A DNA stretch of 53,515 nt from Onstottus_B sp035558335 (GTDB taxonomy: Bacteria > Acidobacteriota > Blastocatellia > UBA7656): positions 1 to 53,515 of the forward strand of contig DATMCM010000399.1 of NCBI GenBank assembly GCA_035558335.1, read 5' to 3'. A program made the translations under genes and the position numbers. Of this stretch, positions 24,753 through 33,750 are shown in pieces. The stretch's first letter is position 1. Each line of letters opens with the position of its first letter. Below the pieces are notes generated by a model. It searched no databases. It was not told the DNA's origin and was given only the letters and a program-made list of their open reading frames with translations.

Positions 24753-26147
24753 TCAAGCAGATGTGCCGATCGTTTCAAGGTCACTGTACTCGATCGACGC
24801 GCGATCTTTCCTCTCCTCGACAATCATCCGCATCCCATACCTTGGCCGCAGTGTGATCATCGGCTTCGTCTCGACGCGCTGACCTGGCGCCAGTCGCATA
24901 TTCCACGCCTGAGCTATCGTCGCGATCAACAGCCCGCCTTCCATCCAGGCAAACTGCTCGCCGATGCAAACGCGCGGGCCGCCGCCGAATGGGAAATATG
25001 CGAACTTGGGGCGAGCTTCTCGCGCTTGTGGAGTCCAGCGTTCAGGGTCGAACTCGAACGGGTCGGGATAGTATCGAGGGTCGTGGTGCATTACCCAGGG
25101 GCTCATGAGAACAATTGACCCGGCGGGAATGATGTATTTATCCACGGGATAATCCGTAAGAACGCGACGGCCCAACGTCCAGGCTGGCGGATAAAGTCTC
25201 ATCGATTCGGCGAACACCATCTCGGTGTAGCTTAATCGCCCGACATCATCCGCACTTGGCCGCTTGCCCGTGAGCGCGGCATCCAGCTCGTCGTGCAGTT
25301 TCGCTTCCACATCTGGATGTTGGGACAGCAAATACCACGACCAGGTAAGCGCGTTGGCTGTAGTCTCATGTCCGGCAACGAAAAGAGTCATCGCTTCATC
25401 GCGAAGCTGCGCGTCGGTCATTCCGGAACCGTCGCCCTCTTCGTCCTGCGCGAGAAGAAGCATCGACAGAAGATCGCCGCGATCTTCCTTGCTCCGTCGG
25501 CGCTCATCGATAATCCGGTACATGGTTGCGTCAAGCCGCTGCTTTGCTTTCAGCCAGCGAATGTTGCTGGGCAACGGAAGCTTTTGAAGAAGCCCCGAAA
25601 AAGGCGTCGTTATTCTGTCGAACAACTGCATGACATCCGTGAGCGCTTTGCCGATCTCGCTCGCCTCGGTTTCAACGTTGGCGTCGAACAGGGTCTTGCC
25701 CACTATCGCAAGAGTAAGCCTCATCATCTCCTGGGAGATGTCGAGCGTTTCGCCTGAACGCCAGCGATTCCGGGTTTGCGTGCCGTAGTCGGTCATCACC
25801 GACGCGTAGGCGTTGATACGCTGTCGATGAAATGCCGGCTGCGCTAGTCTCCGCTGACGACGATGAAACTCACCCTCGCTGGTCAGCAGACCCTCGCCGA
25901 GAAACTTCTTGGCCATTTCCAGGCCGCGGCTCTTGACGAAGTTCCGATTGTTAGTGACCAGCACATCTCGTACATAGTCGGGATGGTTGAGAAGATAAAT
26001 GTCTTGCGGGCCGAACTTGAAATGGACGACGTCTCCGTATTGGCGCGCGGATTCCAGCAGGAACTTCAGCGGGTCACGCCGGAACATCGTCAGGTGACCG
26101 AAAAAGGGTTTTGGCTTCGGGCTAGGGAAATGCTCGACTGATGGCAT
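24753..26147 (-). CDS. Cytochrome P450
   Basis: Soluble P450 monooxygenase of 464 residues. The I-helix oxygen-binding motif is AGHETTANALTW (about 255). The K-helix ExxR is ESMR within AESMRLYPPAW, and the meander is FDPERW. The heme-binding loop FPFGGGPRVCIGEQFA carries the axial Cys. There is no fused reductase, so a separate electron donor is required; none is visible in the window. AGGAG lies 6 bases before the ATG. The substrate is unknown; the sequence style resembles fatty-acid- or terpenoid-type bacterial P450s. It sits between a DUF2238 gene and an MFS transporter in the same orientation. Confidence 0.95.
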   Translation of the reverse strand: MPSVEHFPSPKPKPFFGHLTMFRRDPLKFLLESARQYGDVVHFKFGPQDIYLLNHPDYVRDVLVTNNRNFVKSRGLEMAKKFLGEGLLTSEGEFHRRQRRLAQPAFHRQRINAYASVMTDYGTQTRNRWRSGETLDISQEMMRLTLAIVGKTLFDANVETEASEIGKALTDVMQLFDRITTPFSGLLQKLPLPSNIRWLKAKQRLDATMYRIIDERRRSKEDRGDLLSMLLLAQDEEGDGSGMTDAQLRDEAMTLFVAGHETTANALTWSWYLLSQHPDVEAKLHDELDAALTGKRPSADDVGRLSYTEMVFAESMRLYPPAWTLGRRVLTDYPVDKYIIPAGSIVLMSPWVMHHDPRYYPDPFEFDPERWTPQAREARPKFAYFPFGGGPRVCIGEQFAWMEGGLLIATIAQAWNMRLAPGQRVETKPMITLRPRYGMRMIVEERKDRASIEYSDLETIGTSA

Positions 26148-26221
26148 TCAGGACTCCTGAAACGCGAGGCCGGTCGAAAGCATTATGCACACAGCATCAA
26201 GGTTCTGGCTATCGCTCAGCT

Positions 26222-27448
26222 TCATGACGCATAGCGGCGCTCAACGGTAAGGATAAAGATCAACGTGCCGGTTAACCCAATCGCGCACGCGGCGAAAAAA
26301 GGAATTGCCGGATTGAGCCTCCACAGGAATCCGCCAATCACCGAGGCCGGTGTGATCGAGAGGCTGCGAGTAAGATAGTACAGCCCGACCGTCCGCCCGC
26401 GGCGAGTGGGGTCCGCCAGATCCACGATCATCGACTTGCGCGAGGGCTCGCCAAGCTCCCTCAGCCCGCCGATCACGAACGCCACCACCAAAGCCGCGAA
26501 GCTGCGCGAAAGAACCACACTAAGTGGAAAGATCGAGAAGCAAATAAAAGTCGCGACCACGAAGGGCTTGCGGCCATAACGATCCGCGAGCCTGGCCGCG
26601 GGAACATACGCCGCGATCGACGTAGCCATCTGGATTCCCACGAGCACGCCAAACTGCAGCGAGCTCACGCCTGTCACGTTTGTGACGTAGAGCACCACGA
26701 ATACGCTGACCATCCCTTCGCAGGTTCGGATAAAGATGTCCGAAATAAGCAGCCGCTTGAGCGCTTTGTGCATGGCGCGAAATTGCACGAGGAAGTTAAT
26801 CGACGCCGAGACGCCGGCATCAAACTGAATGTTGTACAACCGCCGTTGGGTGAGGATCGCAATCAACGCGAGCGCGGCGGTAATCAGAAGCGCAGTCCGC
26901 ATTCCTCGCATCAATCCAAGCCTGGCGATCAGAAGTCCGCCCAGTACCGGGGACAACATCACCGGCACGCGCTTCAGGATCGCTTGTACGGTGAAGCCCA
27001 TAGCCCGTCGATCGCGAGGCAAGCGTTCCGCGATCATCGCGAACATCGCCGGCGAAGCCATGCTCGTCCATACCATGCCGAACGCAAGACCTACAAACAT
27101 AAAGGGCCAGCCTGGGCTGAACGCGTAGATCAAATAGCCCGCAACAGCGAGTCCGGCGAACACCACGAGCGCGCGACGACTACCTATGCGGTCAGAAATG
27201 GCGCCGCCTGGATACTGATAAATCGCGTCGAGGAAATCACGCGTCGTTCCGAACAAACCGATTACGGCAACCGTGGCTCCGAGCGCTTCGAGATACTTCG
27301 GAAGGAAGCTCTTCCACAACTCTTCGCCCGCGCCAAACAGAAAGACCGCGAGCGACATGACCAGGATGTTTCGTTCAAGCCCGAGCCCCTCTCGCAATCC
27401 GTCATACAATACCTTCGCTCGGCCACTTTCTTGTTCGCCGATTCGCAT
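26222..27448 (-). CDS. Major facilitator superfamily transporter
   Basis: Twelve-helix-type membrane protein of 408 residues. The MFS signature between TM2 and TM3 appears as YQYPGGAISDRIGSRRALV, with its weaker repeat ARLADRYGRKPFVV in the second half. The central cytoplasmic loop is around residue 200. It probably exports or imports a small molecule; the substrate cannot be read from sequence. It is upstream of the P450 on the same strand with a 74-bp gap, so it may serve the P450 product. No strong Shine-Dalgarno is visible. Confidence 0.88.
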   Translation of the reverse strand: MRIGEQESGRAKVLYDGLREGLGLERNILVMSLAVFLFGAGEELWKSFLPKYLEALGATVAVIGLFGTTRDFLDAIYQYPGGAISDRIGSRRALVVFAGLAVAGYLIYAFSPGWPFMFVGLAFGMVWTSMASPAMFAMIAERLPRDRRAMGFTVQAILKRVPVMLSPVLGGLLIARLGLMRGMRTALLITAALALIAILTQRRLYNIQFDAGVSASINFLVQFRAMHKALKRLLISDIFIRTCEGMVSVFVVLYVTNVTGVSSLQFGVLVGIQMATSIAAYVPAARLADRYGRKPFVVATFICFSIFPLSVVLSRSFAALVVAFVIGGLRELGEPSRKSMIVDLADPTRRGRTVGLYYLTRSLSITPASVIGGFLWRLNPAIPFFAACAIGLTGTLIFILTVERRYAS

Positions 27449-27615
27449 ATTATGAAGAGAGCGACTATACCCGAAGGATTCAGGCGAGGGCTTGGTTCCC
27501 CAGCCCGGTCTAGTTTTTGGGATTGGCGGTCTACCTGATACGCGCCGCCTTCATCACGACACGCCGATTCCATCAGCCGCGGGCTTCGGTAACCTCACTA
27601 TCGGCATGCGCTCGA

Positions 27616-28808
27616 TTAGCGTGGCGTAATTCTCAAGATGCGTCCTCGGACTGGGTCGGCGACGTAGGCGGTTCCCCTGCCGTCGGCTACGACGCCCCGC
27701 GCGCCGGTGGTGGTCGGCACGACAGCAAGTCTGCTCAGGCCACCGTGGTTGTCAACCTGTGCGACTGTTAGCATCGCCGCCTTTGATGCGGCTGCATAAA
27801 GCGTTTGCTGAGTCTCCGCGTAATCGATGTTGTCGAGTCCATCTCCAGTCGAAATGGATCCGACAACTTGACCTCCGTGAGCCACGTCGAGAGACACGAC
27901 GCGGTCGGAACACGCGACGAAAAGAAAGCCCCGCGCTTTGTCCAGCGCGAGCCCGCGCGGTTCGTCACAGCCCGAGCGCCACCGCGAGACTATCTCGCGG
28001 CGGTGTAAGTCAATTGCGATCGTCGCTGCACTCTCCTCAAGATTCGTGTAGAACATGCCGCGTCGGTCGTCGACCGCATAGCCTTCGGCCGAACCGCCAA
28101 GCGAGAACTTTTTCTTTGGTTTAAGTTTCGTCGGGCTTGATGCGTCGAGAATCGTGATCGATTGATCCGGCGAGGCTATTCCAAGCGGTGGAGCACCCCT
28201 CGTCACCCATATCTCTTTAGTTGGTGCGACGTAGACAACACCATCGGGAGCTGCCGCGAGCCCATCGGACGGAGACGCAATGCGAATGCAGTCTCCGAGC
28301 TTGAGCGTCTCGGCATCGATTATGCAGATTGTCGAATCAGCCCGGTTGCCCACATACACAACCCCTTTGCCGATGCTGACAGAGGTTGGGCCCAAAGGAA
28401 CCGGCTTACCTCGTAACTCAAACTCCGCGGTGTGAAATCCGGTGATCTTCGTCATCTCGTCGGTCTTGCCATCGATTACGACGACGCCGGCCAGGTTGCC
28501 GGCTGGGACCCAAAGCCTTCGCGTCGACCGATCCCACGCGAGTAGTCGAGCGTCACGAGCCCATTCGCGCCCGGCAGTGATAGTTCTTTTGTGCTGAACT
28601 GGGGACTCGAGGGTTGCTCTGAACCGCGAGAAACCGGCACGCCCATGACCACGCCAATTCTCCCTAAGGCTCCGGCGTAACTCAAAGGCATGCTCGCAGC
28701 CAGGAAGAAGCAGCTCGCCGCTAGTGTGATTGCGATGAGCTGTCCAGGTCGCTGAATTTGACTAGAAGTAACCGTCTTATGACCCGTGCGTCGATAACTG
28801 TTTATCAT
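27616..28808 (-). pseudogene. Secreted YncE-like beta-propeller protein, interrupted by a frameshift
   Basis: Two adjacent frames are halves of one gene. The first runs from ATG 28808 (GGAGG about 4-5 bases upstream). It encodes a signal-anchor (LIAITLAASCFFLAASM) and the first propeller strand, ...LPGANGLVTLDY. The second encodes LAWDRSTRRLWVPAGNLAGVVVIDGKTDE, then continues through several propeller blades to ADPVRGRILRITPR. The frames join at about 28542, where TAC-CTC appears as TACTC, one C short. Restoring that base gives one protein of about 397 residues. The apparent ATG of the second frame (28455) lies mid-domain and has no Shine-Dalgarno. Either a real recent inactivation or a sequencing error. 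Paralogous in style to the YncE-like gene at 29564-30595. Confidence 0.85.
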
Positions 28809-29028
28809 GTATCCTCCAATTGTTTGAAGTAAGTCGGTCTTCCTCAAGCGCTCAAACGGTGCGCCTACTGAACATCATCGACAGCCTCGTCTCGATTGCT
28901 CGAAACGAACCCCCGGGCATCGCGGGACGATTGCGATTCTTGTCTCCCAATGGATTCGATACTTAAGTTAAGTGGGTCGTGTTCCGCACAAGCACCATGA
29001 AAAGCCCGAAACAATCCGTTCCGAGCCT

Positions 29029-29469
29029 CTAATCGATCTGCGCGAGTCTTAGTCGGCAATACTCGTACAAGGCGTCGTAAACGATGAACTGTTTTTCCAG
29101 AACCTCGCGATCGTTCTTCAGCCCCAGGTGCCTGAAGCCCTCCGCAATCGCTTTCAGACCAGGCGCTTCCGGCTCGCCATAAAGGTCGGTGCTTACATCT
29201 GCGCCGTGCACGATCCTGGAAAGAAGCTTGATAGCGGTGTCTTTGATTTCATATTTGTCCACGATGGCCTCGAAGCTACATTTCCCAGAATGATGGCCGA
29301 GTTCTACTCCGGTCACATCGAAGGGGGTTGCAGATTCGCGAGCCGACACCTCCATTACGTGCTCGGGCGGAACGAACAAGAATTCTGCCTCGGGATCAAC
29401 GAACTTTCTGATCAGCCAGGGACAGGCAACTCTGTCAACCTTCACTCGCTCTCGGGTCACCCATTTCAT
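29029..29469 (-). CDS. ChrB C-terminal-domain protein (chromate-resistance family)
   Basis: Protein of 146 residues matching the C-terminal domain of ChrB, opening MKWVTRERVKVDRVACPWLIRKFVDPEAEFLFVPP. The conserved ACPWLIRKFVDP block, the later HHSGKCSFEAI and the IVHGAD motif are visible. Stand-alone forms of this domain are common. In ChrB proteins it senses or processes chromate or oxidative signals, but the biochemical role of the isolated domain is not firmly established. AGGAGG lies 10 bases before the ATG. It sits between two beta-propeller genes; no ChrA transporter is in the window. The 220-bp gap downstream (28809-29028) holds nothing that I can support. Confidence 0.85.
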   Translation of the reverse strand: MKWVTRERVKVDRVACPWLIRKFVDPEAEFLFVPPEHVMEVSARESATPFDVTGVELGHHSGKCSFEAIVDKYEIKDTAIKLLSRIVHGADVSTDLYGEPEAPGLKAIAEGFRHLGLKNDREVLEKQFIVYDALYEYCRLRLAQID

Positions 29470-29563
29470 CTTCGTGATTCCTCCTTAGTTCGCCCACACG
29501 AATCGGCTCCTTCCAACGCCGGTCGTTAGATGAAGGCCGACTTCGGTTCCAGATAACGCGAAA

Positions 29564-30595
29564 TCAGTGCTGCTTCACTACGGCATCGTAGACAACCATT
29601 TTCGACACTGGACGGCCATCTTCCTGCTCTTCGGGCGTGTAGACGCGATGGGTCCTCACGTCCACTGCAAGGCTATGCACTTTCTTTTGAACTGGAAAAT
29701 CTTCGAGCTTGCTGAAGTGATTGGCGTCGTCTTCGTGAAAGACCGAAATAGCGCCGCTGGAACAAGCAACGTAGATGCGTTTCAATCCAGGATCGAATTT
29801 GACAACGTCTCCTCCAGCCGCGGTGGGCAAGTGAGCTATAGGTTTGTGAGCGTCAAGATCGAAGACAGTCATCACGTTGTTGCCTTCGCATTGAAGAAAC
29901 GCGCGATGATGTTCGGGATCGAGCGCCATCCCGTGATTGCCTTTGCATTCTCCGACGGGGTAACGTCCCTCCATTTTGTCGGTAGACGGATCGATAACGG
30001 CGAAGAGGTTTTGATCTTGCAGATTGACGTAGACCTTGCGCGCCACGGGGTCGTATTGCGGCATACCGGTCTCACTCTCAAAGTGCAGGGTGTTGATGAT
30101 CTTGTCTTCTCTTACGTCTACGATCGCCACGGCGCGCCCCCGCTCGTCTGACACGTAGAGTTTGTGATAGGGCTCGGCATAAGTGCTGCCATCAGGCTTA
30201 GCTTCGGTTGGAAGCTTCTTGACGACTTGCATCTTGTCGAGATCGACTACACCGATCTTGTTTTCATGCCAATTTGAAGTGTAGACCTTGTTCACGTCCG
30301 GAGCGTATTCGACACCCTCGATCCCCGGCACGTCGGGAATGGCCTTTACTAGCTTGTTGGTTTTGAGGTCTATGACGTAGAGAAGACCCGCGCCGAGGTG
30401 AGCCGAGAGTAAGTAATCATGCTTGTAATCGATGGTTAGAAAGTCGAACCTCTTGCCCGGCGGACCAGGCAGGTCGAAAGAGTCGACCTTCTGCAGTGTT
30501 TGGCTGGGTGCCGCGGGCGCAAAACAAATAAGTAACACAACGATCCACCAGGCTCTCGACAAATAGACGGACACAACCTTGAACATTGAAACCAT
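29564..30595 (-). CDS. Secreted YncE-family beta-propeller protein
   Basis: Exported protein of 343 residues. A signal peptide (about 1-32, hydrophobic WWIVVLLICFAPAA) is followed by repeated propeller blades of the YVTN/YncE type. Examples are LYVIDLKTNKLVKAIPDVPGIEGVEYAPDVNKVYTSNW and NLFAVIDPSTDKMEGRYPVGECKGNHGMALDP. AGGAGAG lies about 7 bases before the ATG. Propellers of this type bind ligands or proteins in the periplasm and have no conserved catalytic site. It is followed by the ChrB-domain gene and then by a second, frameshifted propeller gene in the same orientation. Its target is unknown. Confidence 0.85.
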   Translation of the reverse strand: MVSMFKVVSVYLSRAWWIVVLLICFAPAAPSQTLQKVDSFDLPGPPGKRFDFLTIDYKHDYLLSAHLGAGLLYVIDLKTNKLVKAIPDVPGIEGVEYAPDVNKVYTSNWHENKIGVVDLDKMQVVKKLPTEAKPDGSTYAEPYHKLYVSDERGRAVAIVDVREDKIINTLHFESETGMPQYDPVARKVYVNLQDQNLFAVIDPSTDKMEGRYPVGECKGNHGMALDPEHHRAFLQCEGNNVMTVFDLDAHKPIAHLPTAAGGDVVKFDPGLKRIYVACSSGAISVFHEDDANHFSKLEDFPVQKKVHSLAVDVRTHRVYTPEEQEDGRPVSKMVVYDAVVKQH

Positions 30596-30664
30596 CCCGG
30601 CTCTCCTTTTGGGGTAATCACTGATGTTGCGCTCCGTTTGCCCTTAGCGATCAAAATCGGCAAG

Positions 30665-30765
30665 ATCCGTCATAATTCGGCGAATCAGTGTCATCGGTGG
30701 TCTATGCGTTCGGAAATCAGTTTGCTAGTGCCCCATAGACCACGGATGACACTGGCGCGACGGAT
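30665..30765. repeat. Palindromic intergenic repeat (family A)
   Basis: Two 21-base arms, 30686-30706 and 30734-30754, are reverse complements with one mismatch. Outside them ATCCGTC (30665-30671) pairs with GACGGAT (30759-30765). The arms have the familiar 'gtcatccgtggtctatg' wording seen in dispersed repeats of several bacterial phyla. It lies between the superoxide dismutase and propeller genes. Confidence 0.75.
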
Positions 30766-30800
30766 TTGCGCGGATACCAACTTCGGAGCGTAGTTGGCCC

Positions 30801-31541
30801 TCACTTGCGTGCAAGCGATTCCTCAGCTCGACGGTTCGTCTCTTCCCACTTCACGTTTTGCATAAAGGCGTCAACGTACTTCGCCGCCGCCGCGCCGTAA
30901 TCCATGTGATAGGCGTGCTCATACATGTCCAGCACCAGCAGCGGGCGGCTCATCGGCGCGTTGTGCATATGATCCCAGGCCCAGTAGTTGTGAAGCTCGC
31001 TGGTATGCGCGTTGTAAGCGAGTATCGTCCAGCCCGAGCCTCCGCCTAGCGCATTCGCGGTCCTCTTGAACTCTGCCTCCCATTGTTCATAGCTGCCGAA
31101 CCATTGCTTGATCAGATCCAGCACCGTGCCCCCAGGCTTACCGTCGCCACCGAGGTTAGCAAAGTAGTATTCGTGAAGAACAACCGAACCAGTTCTGACC
31201 AGTTCTTCACGCTTGAGATCACCGTAGACGTAAGCAGGCAGGTCCTTGTCTTTCATCATCGCGTCAAGGCGCTGCTCGATAGCATTGAGCGCTTTGACCG
31301 CACCGCTGTAGTTGTTTTCGTGGTGTGAACGGATCAGCTTTTCGGAGATGCCCTTCAGCTTCGCCGCATCAAACGGCAATGGTCTGGGTTGATGTTCACC
31401 TCGAAAGGCTCGCGCAGCCTGAACAGCATTCGGCGCATTTGTACTTCCCACTGCATCTGAAACTGTCCGACTCGACAATGCGAGTCCCGCGATTCCGACT
31501 CCGATTCCTTTCATCGCATCTCTTCTCGTAGAAGTTTGCAT
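30801..31541 (-). CDS. Exported iron/manganese superoxide dismutase
   Basis: Fe/Mn superoxide dismutase of 246 residues with an N-terminal extension carrying a twin-arginine-like signal (TRRDAMKGIGVGIAGLAL, about 5-22). It is therefore likely exported folded by Tat. The catalytic domain (about 48-235) shows the first metal His in LIRSHHENNYSGAV and the second in VLHEYYFANLGG. The last ligands are in LLVLDMYEHAYHMDYG (Asp and His). The WAWDH region is altered from usual cytoplasmic SODs. AGGAGA lies 5 bases before the ATG. It is 16 bp downstream of the lipoprotein gene, in a run that begins with the CusSR-like pair. Detoxification of periplasmic superoxide is the family role. Confidence 0.9.
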   Translation of the reverse strand: MQTSTRRDAMKGIGVGIAGLALSSRTVSDAVGSTNAPNAVQAARAFRGEHQPRPLPFDAAKLKGISEKLIRSHHENNYSGAVKALNAIEQRLDAMMKDKDLPAYVYGDLKREELVRTGSVVLHEYYFANLGGDGKPGGTVLDLIKQWFGSYEQWEAEFKRTANALGGGSGWTILAYNAHTSELHNYWAWDHMHNAPMSRPLLVLDMYEHAYHMDYGAAAAKYVDAFMQNVKWEETNRRAEESLARK

Positions 31542-31557
31542 TGGTTTCTCCTATGGG

Positions 31558-32298
31558 TTACCTGGCGCTCACGCGCAGATCGTCGAAGTAAGTCACCGAA
31601 TCGGCCTTAGTCCAGAGCCCGACTTTGCCGGCCTCTTTGAAAGTCTCATCGGTCGCATCGAATTTTTTCTCGTTGTCGTAGTAGCAGGTGATGTGGTCTC
31701 CGACGCACTCAACACGCAGTTCGTGCCACTCGCTCGAAGCGACTTTGACGTTAGCGCCGGCGAATTGGACTCGTCGGCCGTCGACCACATGATAAAGCCT
31801 GTAATTGTTCTCCAGCGCATTAGCGCGGACGATGTAATAGTTGTTCGCATCTTTCAACCGAAACACCATTCCGGCTGCTCGATCTACCTCGCCGGAGACC
31901 GCCTTGAACTTGACGCTCATCTCAAGATTTTGGAACGAGCCGTCGTCTGCGATGGCTAGCGGAAAGCGATAGTCGGTCTTGTCGGTCGAGATCTGCGCGA
32001 GCACGTTTGGCTGCGACGGCGCCGACGGATCGGCTTTCACAACCCACTGTCCCTTAGCGCCCTGGCCAGTTAGCGCGTCGTGAAACCTGGCAGGAATCTT
32101 GCCTGCAGCCTCAGTGTCAAAGCTGTAGAGGAACTCTTTGCCCGCTGACTGAACCGGGGCGGGCGCTTCAGGCACAACCTTGTTCTCTGGTCGAGGCGAT
32201 CCGTCTTCATCCCCGTCGTCTGCTCCACTCTTGCTGCAGGCGGCGACAACCAGCACCAACAGCGCCAATACGCTGAAGCTCAATTTGAGTCCGTTCAT
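31558..32298 (-). CDS. Lipoprotein with a concanavalin-like (DUF1080-type) domain
   Basis: Lipoprotein of 246 residues with a signal and lipobox LLVLVVAAC (Cys at about 21), followed by a charged linker. The mature part is a jelly-roll domain of the DUF1080/3-keto-disaccharide-hydrolase or LamG style, with FQNLEMSVKFKAVSGEVDRAAGMVFRL, NYYIVRANALENNYRLY and the end motif GKVGLWTKADSVTYFDDLRV. Such domains bind or hydrolyse carbohydrate; catalytic activity cannot be asserted. It lies 24 bp after the histidine kinase and 16 bp before the SOD gene, so all four are likely one transcript. Confidence 0.8.
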   Translation of the reverse strand: MNGLKLSFSVLALLVLVVAACSKSGADDGDEDGSPRPENKVVPEAPAPVQSAGKEFLYSFDTEAAGKIPARFHDALTGQGAKGQWVVKADPSAPSQPNVLAQISTDKTDYRFPLAIADDGSFQNLEMSVKFKAVSGEVDRAAGMVFRLKDANNYYIVRANALENNYRLYHVVDGRRVQFAGANVKVASSEWHELRVECVGDHITCYYDNEKKFDATDETFKEAGKVGLWTKADSVTYFDDLRVSAR

Positions 32299-32322
32299 GT
32301 TTCACCTCTTCGAGTGCCGGCT

Positions 32323-33750
32323 TTATGGCGACACCCTTGCCTGGCCGTTTTCCAGCGGAAGTTCCACTGTGAAACGGCTGCCCTTGCCATCGGCGCTTTC
32401 GACTCTCACGCGACCCTGGTGGGCTGTGCAGATTGATTTGACGATCGAGAGTCCAAGCCCCGCGCCACCCATCTGTCGCGAACGAGCTTTGTCGACGCGA
32501 TAGAAACGCTCAAAGACATGCGCGATTGCTTCAGAGGGAATTCCTACCCCGCTGTCGGCCACTTCGAGCACTGCGCTACCATTGAGCGCGCCAACGCTGA
32601 TCTCCACCTTGCCGCCTTCAGGCGTGTACTTGATCGCGTTGTCCACGAGGTTGACCACGATCTGCTTCACGCGGCCCTGGTCGCCCTCCACTTCAACAGG
32701 GCCGCTGGCGGCGCACTTCAACGCGATTTGCTTATCCTCAGCGAGAAGTCGCATTTGATCAGCCGTGTCCGTGACAAGTTCGTTGAGGTCGAATCGCTCG
32801 CGCGTCATCAGAGCTTCGCCTGCGTCGAGGCGCGAGATTGCCAGCAAGCTCTCGACGATCTTTGAGAGTCGTTCGGTTTCTTCAAGAGTGCTCCCAATCG
32901 TTTCGCGAAGGTCCAGTGGCAGGTCGGGCCGCTGAGCGATCCCTTCGAGTTCTCCACGCAAGACGGTGAGTGGAGTTCGCAGCTCGTGCGAGGCGTCCGC
33001 GCTGAATCGATTGACGTGCCGAAACGAGTGCTCGATTCGTGCAATCATTCGATTGAGCGCGATTGACAGTGCCTCAAGCTCGTCGCCGGTCTGGGCCTCG
33101 GGTAGTCGCTCGCTCAGATTGCGGGAAGTTATCTGTTCTGCAGTGCGAGTGATCTCGCCCACCGGCGCCAGCGCGCGTCTCATCACGACGTAACCGCCGG
33201 CAATCGCAACCGCGACAACAAGCGGCAATCCGACTGCAAACGTTAGAAGCAACCCGTGCAGGACGCTCTCGCTCTGCTTCAACGGTGCACCCGCCTCGAT
33301 CAGGAATCGGCTTCCATCACGCGAGACAAAAGGGAGCGCGCATATCATCAGCTCAGCGCCGCCTAACTGGCTCTCTACTCGCAAGGAAGTTTGCGTGTGG
33401 TCCGTTTCCGCTGCAGCTACGTTCTTTGGGTCGAAGCTACCGTCCTTGGGGAAACCGGACTCGTAGAGCGTGCTTCCGTTGCCTCGGGTCACACGGACGA
33501 AGATGCCGTTTAGTTCTGGCGCTAAGTGCTCCTTGATCTCGTCGGCAACATACTCCTCGCCACTTACGCCGATGTTGACTAACAACCGGTCGCCGATTTG
33601 CTGCGCTTCCTTTGTAAGCGAGTCCCTCAACGTGAGTTTGAGGTAGCGGCTGAGCCCGAGGTACACCGATGCGCCGAACAGCACGAGCAAGCCCGCAAGC
33701 AGGCTCGCGTACCAGACCGTCAAACGAAAGCGAATCGAGCGCCTATTCAT
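32323..33750 (-). CDS. HAMP sensor histidine kinase (CusS-like)
   Basis: Membrane kinase of 475 residues. TM1 is at about 12-32, a periplasmic sensor of about 135 residues follows, and TM2 is at about 170-192. The HAMP domain (RRALAPVGEITRTAEQIT) leads into HisKA with the phospho-acceptor in FSADASHELRTPLTVL. HATPase has the N-box (VNLVDNAIKYTPEGG), G1 (DSGVGIP) and G2 (GGAGLGLSIV). The layout matches the heavy-metal sensor kinase group (CusS/IrlS). Its first codons overlap the end of the response regulator by 4 bases. A periplasmic metal or redox signal is plausible given the downstream SOD, but this is inference. Confidence 0.9.
   Translation of the reverse strand: MNRRSIRFRLTVWYASLLAGLLVLFGASVYLGLSRYLKLTLRDSLTKEAQQIGDRLLVNIGVSGEEYVADEIKEHLAPELNGIFVRVTRGNGSTLYESGFPKDGSFDPKNVAAAETDHTQTSLRVESQLGGAELMICALPFVSRDGSRFLIEAGAPLKQSESVLHGLLLTFAVGLPLVVAVAIAGGYVVMRRALAPVGEITRTAEQITSRNLSERLPEAQTGDELEALSIALNRMIARIEHSFRHVNRFSADASHELRTPLTVLRGELEGIAQRPDLPLDLRETIGSTLEETERLSKIVESLLAISRLDAGEALMTRERFDLNELVTDTADQMRLLAEDKQIALKCAASGPVEVEGDQGRVKQIVVNLVDNAIKYTPEGGKVEISVGALNGSAVLEVADSGVGIPSEAIAHVFERFYRVDKARSRQMGGAGLGLSIVKSICTAHQGRVRVESADGKGSRFTVELPLENGQARVSP

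Noticed and set aside
26768..27538. 256-codon plus-strand ORF
   Set aside because: Antisense to the MFS transporter; composition is arginine/histidine-rich shadow coding.
28476..28847. Separate 123-codon ORF
   Set aside because: Its C-terminal 30 codons are out-of-frame reading of the propeller gene; with one base restored it is the 5' part of that gene.
29567..30151. 194-codon plus-strand ORF
   Set aside because: Shadow of the propeller gene on the other strand.
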